Source: Dehalococcoidia bacterium
GTDB lineage: Bacteria > Chloroflexota > Dehalococcoidia > SM23-28-2 > RBG-16-64-32
DNA length: 16,664 nt
Direction of reading: 5' to 3'
NCBI GenBank assembly: GCA_030690405.1
Contig: JAUYGU010000152.1
Span: 1-16,664 of the forward strand
This document shows, piece after piece, positions 7,066 to 12,981 of this stretch. Position 1 is the stretch's first letter; each line of letters begins with the position of its first letter. The translations under genes and the position numbers were made by a program. The notes below the pieces were generated by a model. It saw nothing but the letters and a program-made list of their open reading frames with translations. It ran no database searches and was not told the origin of the DNA.

Positions 7066-7702
7066 CCAGCTCCTGTTCCGGAAGGGGCTTCGCGCTCTCC
7101 TAGAGGACCAGGACGGCTTCGAGGTGGTGGGGGAGGCCTCGGACGGGGCGAAGGCGGTGGAGCACGTGCGGTCAGCCAGACCGGACGTCGTGCTGATGGA
7201 CATCCACATGCCGGTCTGCGGCGGCGCGGAGGCCACCCGCCTCATCAAGAGCGAGTGGCCGGAGATCAAAGTCGTGGCCCTGACGATCTCCGACGAGGAC
7301 GAGGACCTGTTCGAGGCGATCAAGAGCGGCGCCGATGGGTACCTGCTGAAGGACCTCCGGCCGGAGGAGCTGTTCGGCCTCGTGCACGGGGTGTTGAGGG
7401 GGGAGACGCCCATCTCACCCGCGGTCGCGGGCAAGCTGCTCACGGAGTTCCGCCAGCGGCCCTGGCATGACCCTGGCGAGAACGCGGCCTGGGACCTCAC
7501 GACGCGTGAGCTTGAGATACTTCAGCTGGTGGCAGGAGGCTTCAGCAACGGGGAGATCGCCGCCCGCCTGTTCATTGTTGAGGGAACCGTTAAGAACCAC
7601 GTCCACAACATCCTGGAGAAGCTGCACCTGGAGAATCGCGTGCAGGCCGCGGCGCACGCCATCCGGCAGGGGCTGGTGAACCTGCCCAAGAACGCCGAAT
7701 AG
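7034..7702 (+). CDS. NarL/LuxR-family response regulator (partner of GAF kinase)
   Basis: This 222-residue regulator has a receiver with D10-D11, phospho-acceptor D56 (VVLMDIHMP), T84 and K106. A LuxR-type helix-turn-helix follows (TTRELEILQLVAGGFSNGEIAARL, then VEGTVKNHVHNILEKLHLENR). The ATG at 7034 lies inside the kinase gene (32-base overlap) with a GAAGGA ribosome-site-like stretch at 7021-7026, so kinase and regulator are translationally coupled. It resembles the regulator at 2502 in architecture but differs in sequence, so the two systems are probably separate inputs and not a recent duplication. Likely targets are the palindromic sites at 5574-5589 and 7735-7750 and the cytochrome operon starting at 8455. 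This is inferred from proximity only. Confidence 0.95.
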   Translation: MAPVRILLVDDQLLFRKGLRALLEDQDGFEVVGEASDGAKAVEHVRSARPDVVLMDIHMPVCGGAEATRLIKSEWPEIKVVALTISDEDEDLFEAIKSGADGYLLKDLRPEELFGLVHGVLRGETPISPAVAGKLLTEFRQRPWHDPGENAAWDLTTRELEILQLVAGGFSNGEIAARLFIVEGTVKNHVHNILEKLHLENRVQAAAHAIRQGLVNLPKNAE

Positions 7703-7734
7703 CCCGGCGCCGCCCAATGGGCGATTCCCGATTG

Positions 7735-7750
7735 TGTACCGCTGGGTACA
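7735..7750. promoter_or_regulatory. 6-4-6 inverted repeat TGTACC-N4-GGTACA, candidate operator
   Basis: TGTACCGCTGGGTACA has exact 6-base arms around GCTG. It lies 32 bases after the second response regulator stop and 100 bases before the receiver-like gene. It shares TACC/GGTA half-site cores with the repeat at 5574-5589, but the half-sites are 4 bases closer, so the same protein need not bind both. Confidence 0.35.
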
Positions 7751-7820
7751 TGTAGGGGTCTCCGTTCTTCCTCCCCCAGGACATCTAAAACCGTATCCCC
7801 AATCTACCGGTTAGCGGATA

Positions 7821-7837
7821 TTCGGGGTCGCCCCGAA
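7821..7837 (+). promoter_or_regulatory. Perfect 7-3-7 hairpin just upstream of receiver-like gene
   Basis: TTCGGGG (7821-7827) pairs exactly with CCCCGAA (7831-7837) around TCG, ending 12 bases before the first ATG of the receiver-like protein. No T-run follows. In the leader of an mRNA it could hide the start region or act as a weak stop between the two genes. No Shine-Dalgarno is visible between the hairpin and the ATG. Confidence 0.35.
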
Positions 7838-7849
7838 GCCCGTAACATC

Positions 7850-8221
7850 ATGTCAGGCTCTCGGATGAGTGTTTCAATGCGCAAGTCACGTGTAGCGGTA
7901 CTCTACGTCCACCCGCTCTTCGGGCAAGGGATCGCCCGGCTGCTGCGGGCGGTCAGCGATCTCGAAGTCACGTGTCTGGGCGCCTGCGTCCCCGACGCGC
8001 CCGAACACCTGAAGCGCCTGCGGCCGCACGCCATCGTCCTGGAAGGATGCAGAGAGGACGGTGTCCTCGATGACGTCCTTAGCGATCTTCCGCCGGCGCT
8101 GGTCATCCGGATTGCCCCGGAGGACAACTTCATGGACATCTATCACCGCCGGCAGCTGATCAGCGCCCGACCTGAAACGCTTGTCTCGACCATCCAGGGC
8201 CTCAGGGGCCGGGCCGGCTAG
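7850..8221 (+). CDS. Degenerate receiver-like protein lacking phospho-acceptor Asp
   Basis: This protein of up to 123 residues keeps the shape of a response-regulator receiver but not its chemistry. VAVLYVHPLFGQGIARLLRAVSDLEV aligns with the usual VLIVDDHxLFRxGLRxLL start, with V-H in place of the acidic pair. LKRLRPHAIVLEG aligns with the phospho-acceptor strand, with Glu in place of Asp. It ends near the last receiver strand and helix (LVSTIQGLRG) and has no output domain. Three in-frame starts (7850, 7865, 7877) are possible and none has a good ribosome site, so the N-terminus is uncertain. It lies 147 bases after a NarL-type regulator and upstream of the cytochrome operon. A phosphorylation-independent partner or decoy for that pair is plausible; it could also be a decaying gene. 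Confidence 0.7.
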   Translation: MSGSRMSVSMRKSRVAVLYVHPLFGQGIARLLRAVSDLEVTCLGACVPDAPEHLKRLRPHAIVLEGCREDGVLDDVLSDLPPALVIRIAPEDNFMDIYHRRQLISARPETLVSTIQGLRGRAG

Positions 8222-8228
8222 GCGAACC

Positions 8229-8241
8229 GGGGGCCGCCCCC
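8229..8241 (+). terminator. Short G5/C5 hairpin after receiver-like gene
   Basis: GGGGG (8229-8233) can pair with CCCCC (8237-8241) over a 3-base loop, 7 bases after the TAG stop. A pyrimidine stretch follows but not a T-run. It may be a weak transcript end before the 233-base gap that precedes the cytochrome operon. Confidence is low because runs of G and C are common in this genome. Confidence 0.25.
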
Positions 8242-8454
8242 CTTCCCAGCGCCCACTGTCCACCACCCCGCCCGCTGTGCGCGAGCCAGTATGTAAGCGT
8301 GGTGCCCGGACCTACCCACCCTACGCGTATACGAACCCAGCTATACCGAATATGTGACCGTCGATTCATGCCACAGGTTCGCTCATCCGGCAGGATTGAG
8401 ATAGGCGTCACAAAGTCGGCGCCGGTACGGGGATAAGCCGGGGGGACAGAGCAA

Positions 8455-9480
8455 ATGATCAGTGGGCTGAAGCATCGGTTACCGGACCTCGCGGGTCCCA
8501 TCCTCAACCACGTCATCTTCTGGGCCGGCACGCTCCTGGTCGTCTCCATCGTGGCCTTCGCGGCCTACTACTACTTCGACCAGCAGAGCTCTGCGCCCGC
8601 GAGCGGGGGGGTCCCGCAGATCCAGCTAAGCCAGTACGAGCAGGTGGTGCGAGACGACCCCAATAACATCACCAACCGCCTGGCCCTGGCGGACGCCTAC
8701 TTGGGCCTCGAGCGCTACGACGATGCCATCTCTCAGTACGAAGCGGCCCTCGTTATCAATGACGAGAGCACCCTTGGTCGCGTGGGCCTGGGTCGGGCAA
8801 AGCTGGGGGCCGGAGACCTCGCCGGGGCTTCCGAAAGCTTCCAGAAGGTTATCGACCAGTCCAAGGAGGCCGATATCTCTGGGGAGTTGGTGCAGAGCGC
8901 TTACTACTATCTCGGCAGCATAGCTCTGGATCAGCAGAAGCCGGACGAGGCGATCGAGCTCCTGAAGCAAGCCACCACCATCGAGCGGAGCGACTCCGAC
9001 GCCTGGTATCTGCTGGGCACCGCCTACATGCAGAGCGGAAAGCTGGATGAAGCGGCCGGCGCTTTGACGCAGGCGATCCTCTTCGTTCCTGACTTCACGG
9101 AGGCTTACGAGCAGCTGGCTCTTGTGTACGACGAGAAGGGCGCGAGCGGCGAGGCGCTCTACGCGCGCGGCATGGTGGCTTACTCGACCGGGCAGCTTGA
9201 TCAGGCCGCCGAACAGCTCCAGGCAGCCGTCAGCGCCTCGCCCACCCTGGCGGAGGCTTATGCGGGCCTGGGCCTGGTCCGCGAGACTCAGGGCCAGAAG
9301 GACGCGGCCGTCGTCGCCTACCAGCAGGCCCTGCACCTGAATCCCGACAACTTCAACGCCAAGAGCGGTCTGGCCCGCCTGAGCCAACCGGAACCAGCGG
9401 CCTCGCCGGGGGCGGAGCTGCCGGCTGGCCACCCAGGCGCCCAAGCCGGCGAGGATAGTCAACCGGGGGTGACGCCATGA
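8455..9480 (+). CDS. Membrane-anchored TPR-repeat protein
   Basis: The 341-residue protein has one transmembrane helix at about residues 17-41, then about six tetratricopeptide repeats on what is probably the extracytoplasmic side (for example NRLALADAYLGLERYDDAISQYEAAL, then DAWYLLGTAYMQSGKLDEAAGALTQA, then AYAGLGLVRETQGQKDAAVVAYQQAL, each with the W/L-G-Y-A-P pattern). A Pro/Ala/Gly-rich, probably disordered tail follows. TPR domains hold protein complexes together. Here it starts the operon that runs into an NHL propeller and three multihaem cytochromes, so an assembly or scaffolding role for that complex is reasonable. The ATG at 8455 follows a G-rich ribosome-site-like stretch (8441-8446). 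Its stop overlaps the next start in an ATGA, so the two are translationally coupled. Confidence 0.92.
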   Translation: MISGLKHRLPDLAGPILNHVIFWAGTLLVVSIVAFAAYYYFDQQSSAPASGGVPQIQLSQYEQVVRDDPNNITNRLALADAYLGLERYDDAISQYEAALVINDESTLGRVGLGRAKLGAGDLAGASESFQKVIDQSKEADISGELVQSAYYYLGSIALDQQKPDEAIELLKQATTIERSDSDAWYLLGTAYMQSGKLDEAAGALTQAILFVPDFTEAYEQLALVYDEKGASGEALYARGMVAYSTGQLDQAAEQLQAAVSASPTLAEAYAGLGLVRETQGQKDAAVVAYQQALHLNPDNFNAKSGLARLSQPEPAASPGAELPAGHPGAQAGEDSQPGVTP

Positions 9481-10625
9481 GTGGCGTGGACTGGCAGCAG
9501 CCTATGGGGGGCCCGCCCCAGGCACCAGGTCCCGCGGGTGCCAAACCCCGGCCCTTCCTGAAGATAGCCATTGCCCTTATCCTCCTGGCCGCCCTTGGCT
9601 GGGTGCTCCTGCTCATCGCCCAGTATTGCCAGACGGGGAATCGTATTTCGGATCTGCCGGGAGTCGGCCCGATCGCCGGACTGTTCGACAGGCCTTCATT
9701 CGAGTATGTAGGCTCCATCAACGGCCTTCAGAACCCGATGGGCGTGGCCGTTGGTCAGGACGGCAGGGTTTACGTTACCGAGACCGGCGGCGAACGGATG
9801 ATCCACGTCTACAACAGCCTGAGGGAGGAGGTGGGCTCGTTTGCGCCGCCTGATACCCAGGCGCCGGGCCGCGTTCCGGTCTACGTTGCGGTGAGTCCCA
9901 AGGGTGACGTCTACGTCAGCGACCGGGGCGCGTCCGCCATCTTCATCTTCTCGCCGGATGGTGTTCCTCAAGGCCGGGTCACCCCTCCGGAGGGGTTTGA
10001 GGACTGGCACCCGCTGGGGCTGACCTTCGACGAGGCGGGCAACCTCTACGTCGCGGACGTGACGCCCGGGAAGCACCGCGTGCTAGTCCTGAACCGCGTG
10101 CTAATCCTGAACCCCACGCCGGCCAGCACCGTGGGCATAGACCCCGTCCTCGTCCACGCGCTGCCAGAGGGCAGCATCCTCAAGCTCAGCTTCGGCAGCC
10201 AGGGCGAAGAAGATGGACAATTCTGGTTTCCCAACGGCATCGCCGTCGACTCTCAGGGCCGCATTTACGTGGCTGACAGCAACAACGGCCGCATGCAGGC
10301 CTTCGACAAGGACGGCAAGTTCCTGTTCAAGATCAGCCGCGGCATGAGCCCGAGCGATCTCTCCATCCCTCGCGGCATCGCGGTCGATAGCGAGAACCGG
10401 CTGCTCATAGTCGATACCTCCCGTGGGGCCGTGCAGGCCTACGGGATCTCCGAGTCCGCGGGCTCCGATTCGGAGAGCGCGCCTCTCCAATTCCTGGGCG
10501 CCTTCTCTGGATCGACGGGCGCCGGAGTCTTCTTCCAGTTCCCAAACGGGCTGGCCCTGGACGGCCATGGCCAGATCTACATCGCAGACAGGGCTAACGA
10601 CCGGGTTCAGATATGGAAGTACTGA
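9477..10625 (+). CDS. Membrane-anchored NHL-repeat beta-propeller protein
   Basis: The 382-residue protein has a Pro/Gly-rich N-terminus, one transmembrane helix (about residues 28-49) and an NHL propeller. Repeats include NPMGVAVGQDGRVYVTETGGERM, YVAVSPKGDVYVSDRGASAI, PLGLTFDEAGNLYVADV, PNGIAVDSQGRIYVADSNNGRM, PRGIAVDSENRLLIVDTSRG and PNGLALDGHGQIYIADRANDRV, giving six recognisable blades. No enzymatic motif is seen. It overlaps the TPR gene by 4 bases and is followed by cytochrome genes, repeating the cytochrome-NHL pairing seen at 3695-5452. An 18-base tandem duplication at 10076-10111 doubles the peptide RVLVLN inside one blade-connecting segment. A scaffold or partner-binding role near the cytochromes is the likeliest reading. 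Confidence 0.92.
   Translation: MSGVDWQQPMGGPPQAPGPAGAKPRPFLKIAIALILLAALGWVLLLIAQYCQTGNRISDLPGVGPIAGLFDRPSFEYVGSINGLQNPMGVAVGQDGRVYVTETGGERMIHVYNSLREEVGSFAPPDTQAPGRVPVYVAVSPKGDVYVSDRGASAIFIFSPDGVPQGRVTPPEGFEDWHPLGLTFDEAGNLYVADVTPGKHRVLVLNRVLILNPTPASTVGIDPVLVHALPEGSILKLSFGSQGEEDGQFWFPNGIAVDSQGRIYVADSNNGRMQAFDKDGKFLFKISRGMSPSDLSIPRGIAVDSENRLLIVDTSRGAVQAYGISESAGSDSESAPLQFLGAFSGSTGAGVFFQFPNGLALDGHGQIYIADRANDRVQIWKY
10076..10111 (+). repeat. 18-base direct tandem duplication within NHL gene
   Basis: CCGCGTGCTAGTCCTGAA (10076-10093) is followed immediately by a copy differing at one base (10094-10111). The frame is kept and the peptide becomes RVLVLN-RVLILN. It is a recent in-frame slippage or duplication event, located between two propeller blades where extra residues can be tolerated. 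Confidence 0.85.
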
Positions 10626-10712
10626 CCCCTCACCATGTGCAATCGTTCCCGGCAAGGGGACCAATGTCCAGAGAGGCGTGGCCGCGGTCTTCCCTGCCAA
10701 AATGCCAAGCGG

Positions 10713-10722
10713 AAGGAGGTGA
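10713..10722 (+). promoter_or_regulatory. Perfect Shine-Dalgarno of first tandem cytochrome
   Basis: AAGGAGGTGA is the full complement of the 16S rRNA tail and lies 4 bases before the ATG at 10727. It is the strongest ribosome site in the window and suggests this cytochrome is made in larger amounts than its operon neighbours. Confidence 0.8.
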
Positions 10723-10726
10723 ATAG

Positions 10727-11893
10727 ATGAGAAGGACAACCATACTAGTGGGCGTTGTTGCCGCTGTAGCGATGGCGGTGCTGGCGGTTCTGGGTAGTGG
10801 CGGAGGGACGGCTTCGGCCGACGGTGGGCCACACGTCGTCGAGACCGGCGCAACACCCGACAAGTGCGCCGCGTGCCACCGCATCCACACCGGTCAGAAC
10901 GAGTACCTGCTGAAAGATGCAGGCACGGTGGAAGATTTCTGCTTCTCCTGCCACGGCACCGGCGGCCCGGGCTCGGACCTGGCGGTGCAGGAAGGCACCT
11001 TCTACGGAGGGACGACTCCGGGCGCACCCTATGGCGGCAAGACCGCATCAACAACCCTTGGGTTGAGAGCGGGAGGCTTCGACTATGCCCGCATCAATAC
11101 CACAGATCCGGCTGGACCCGCTGCACCCTCACCCACTCCAGCGGCGATCGGCGTGCTGGCAGTCCCGCAGACCGTAAACTCACGGCACACGCTGGAAACC
11201 CTCACGACCCTGTGGGGCAACGGCCCGGTCGGCACTGTCGGCGCCGGACCCAGCTACACGCTGGAGTGCACCTCGTGTCACGACCCCCACGGCAACGGCA
11301 ACTACCGCATCCTCAGGACGATCCCGACGGGGTCCGGCGGAGCCGGTTACACCATTCCGGACACCTATCCGAAGGCAGCGTCTGACTACACCACCAGCAA
11401 CTACCTCAACATGTACTTCGGCGGCGTGGCTCCGGCTAACCCCATGACCGAGCCGCCGGGGGCTGTTCCGGGCGTGAGCATCCTGAAGGACACGTCGGAG
11501 TGGTGCGCTCAGTGCCACACCCGCTATCTGGCGGAATCGGGCACGAACAACCCCCTCAACCCCAACCCCAAGCCTAACTCTGAGGGGAGCCGCGTGGACA
11601 GCGGTGACGCGATCTACACCTTCCGTCACACGAGTAAGGGTTACGGCTTCAGCAGCTACGGCGGGTCGCCCGGGTTCAAGTACAACAACCGGGCATGTAT
11701 CACCTGTCACGCCACACACGGCAGCAACGCGTCGATGCCCGGCGGTGCCACCGGCACCACATACTCTTCCACGGTTCCGTGGCCGGACGATGGGGGCGTT
11801 AGCGTCATCAACCCAACCGACCCACAGCGAGCAAGCATGCTGAAGATGGACAACCGCGGCATGTGCCGCAAGTGCCACAGTAGCGTGCAGTAA
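10727..11893 (+). CDS. Six-haem c-type cytochrome (tandem paralogue A)
   Basis: The 388-residue secreted protein has a classical signal peptide: basic start, hydrophobic core at about 5-22 and predicted cleavage after A31 (ASA|DGG). Six CXXCH motifs lie at residues 47-51, 72-76, 181-185, 260-264, 324-328 and 380-384. The first pair is of the doubled-CXXCH type (DKCAACHRIHTGQN, then FCFSCHG). Histidines following the motifs (CHRIH, CHDPH, CHATH) are candidate distal ligands. No anchor remains after cleavage, so the mature protein is extracytoplasmic and possibly cell-surface or extracellular. The long, Gly/Ser/Thr/Pro-rich loops between haem sites fit an extended, few-helix cytochrome. It is closely related to the next gene, a tandem duplication. 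Function: electron transfer; the partner is unknown. Confidence 0.94.
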   Translation: MRRTTILVGVVAAVAMAVLAVLGSGGGTASADGGPHVVETGATPDKCAACHRIHTGQNEYLLKDAGTVEDFCFSCHGTGGPGSDLAVQEGTFYGGTTPGAPYGGKTASTTLGLRAGGFDYARINTTDPAGPAAPSPTPAAIGVLAVPQTVNSRHTLETLTTLWGNGPVGTVGAGPSYTLECTSCHDPHGNGNYRILRTIPTGSGGAGYTIPDTYPKAASDYTTSNYLNMYFGGVAPANPMTEPPGAVPGVSILKDTSEWCAQCHTRYLAESGTNNPLNPNPKPNSEGSRVDSGDAIYTFRHTSKGYGFSSYGGSPGFKYNNRACITCHATHGSNASMPGGATGTTYSSTVPWPDDGGVSVINPTDPQRASMLKMDNRGMCRKCHSSVQ

Positions 11894-11906
11894 GTTGCGA
11901 TCACAA

Positions 11907-11937
11907 CCGGAGGGAGGGCAGCCTCCCCTCCCTCCGG
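11907..11937 (+). terminator. Strong 12-bp hairpin between tandem cytochrome genes
   Basis: CCGGAGGGAGGG (11907-11918) is perfectly complementary to CCCTCCCTCCGG (11926-11937) with a 7-base loop. It begins 14 bases after the first cytochrome's stop. There is no T-run after it. It could be a partial terminator that lowers expression of later genes, or an mRNA-stabilising end that keeps the first cytochrome message abundant. The second fits the very strong ribosome site of that gene. Confidence 0.55.
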
Positions 11938-11993
11938 CGGTCGCCTCCCAGGCAGAAGCTTTTTCGGCCGGTGCCGAAGGAATCAGGTGGAAA

Positions 11994-12965
11994 ATGAAAA
12001 AGGCGGTACTGCTAGGGGTCCTTGCCGGTGTAGCCGTGGCGGTGCTGGCGGTTCTGGGGATCGGCGGTGGGACAGCCTCGGCCGATGGTGGCCCGCACGT
12101 CGTAGAAAGCGGCGCAACGCCTGACAAGTGCGCCGGCTGCCACCGCATCCACACCGGCCAGAACGAGTTCCTGCTGAAACAGGCAGGCACAGTACAAGAG
12201 TTCTGCTACTCGTGCCACGGCACTGCCGGCGCGGGTTCCAACCTGTCGGTGCAGAACGGGACCTACTACGGGACCCACGACAGATCAGCCCCTAGCAGCA
12301 CTGTGGGGCTGAGAGCGGGCGGCTTCGAACAGGCCCGCATCAACACCACCGACTCCGGCTTTGAGACGATCGGTGTCCTGGGTACGGCACAGGCCGTCAC
12401 ATCCTGGCACACCAGCGACGGGACGATCGCCGGTACCGTCTGGGGGAACGGTGCTCTGAATTCGGGCGCCGGTCCCAGCTACGCGCTGGAGTGCACCTCT
12501 TGCCATGATCCCCACGGCAACGGCAACTACCGCATCCTCAGGTCGGTCCCGCAGGGCTCGTCGGGTGTCGGTTCGCCGACACCGGTGCCGGTAGCGATCG
12601 CCGACCAGTCTGACCCCAAGGTCTACACCACCAGCAACTACTTCAGCACTGGGCCGGTGAACGGTGTCACGATGTCCAGTTGGTGCGCCACCTGCCACAC
12701 CAGATACCTGGCTAGCTCCACCGCCGACTCCGGCGACGCCATCTTCAAATACCGCCACCGCAGCAACGGTTCGCTAGGGACCACTTGCATCAAATGTCAC
12801 GCTCCCCACGGTACGAACGCCGGCGCTTCCGGGACATACTCATCAACCGTCGGCTATCCCGGCGGCGGCAGCGGCACTACCAGCACGGCGGAGAGCAGGC
12901 TCCTCAAGATGGACAATCGCGGGATCTGCATAAAGTGCCACACGGACTACGGACCACCCCCATGA
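11994..12965 (+). CDS. Six-haem c-type cytochrome (tandem paralogue B)
   Basis: The 323-residue secreted protein has a signal peptide (MKK start, hydrophobic core at about 4-22, cleavage after A30 in ASA|DGG). CXXCH motifs lie at residues 46-50, 71-75, 167-171, 231-235, 265-269 and 312-316, in the same order as paralogue A, and most flanking sequence is conserved (TPDKCAxCHRIHTGQNE, LECTSCHDPHGNGNYRILR, LLKMDNRGxCxKCH). It is shorter because loops between haems 2-3, 4-5 and 5-6 are reduced. I chose the ATG at 11994, preceded by AGGTGG (11985-11990); an upstream TTG at 11895 would place the hairpin inside the gene and has no signal peptide. A 33-base block is identical with paralogue A (11285-11317 and 12510-12542), showing gene duplication. 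Extracytoplasmic electron transfer. Confidence 0.94.
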   Translation: MKKAVLLGVLAGVAVAVLAVLGIGGGTASADGGPHVVESGATPDKCAGCHRIHTGQNEFLLKQAGTVQEFCYSCHGTAGAGSNLSVQNGTYYGTHDRSAPSSTVGLRAGGFEQARINTTDSGFETIGVLGTAQAVTSWHTSDGTIAGTVWGNGALNSGAGPSYALECTSCHDPHGNGNYRILRSVPQGSSGVGSPTPVPVAIADQSDPKVYTTSNYFSTGPVNGVTMSSWCATCHTRYLASSTADSGDAIFKYRHRSNGSLGTTCIKCHAPHGTNAGASGTYSSTVGYPGGGSGTTSTAESRLLKMDNRGICIKCHTDYGPPP

Positions 12966-12981
12966 GCCGGAGAGCTATGAC

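Noticed and set aside
8326..8333. CGTATACG palindrome upstream of the TPR gene
   Set aside because: An 8-base palindrome is expected about once in 256 positions, and its flanks do not extend the symmetry.
10101..11054. Long minus-strand open frame opposite the NHL and first cytochrome genes
   Set aside because: Antisense shadow of high-GC coding sequence; Arg/Pro-rich, no recognisable motif, and the plus strand holds clear haem motifs and NHL blades.
11895..11993. TTG-initiated N-terminal extension of the second tandem cytochrome
   Set aside because: It would include the hairpin and put 33 non-signal residues before an obvious MKK signal peptide start; the ATG at 11994 matches the paralogue.
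11180..12190. 336-codon minus-strand open frame opposite both tandem cytochromes
   Set aside because: It mirrors CXXCH-coding sequence on the plus strand and has no family pattern of its own.
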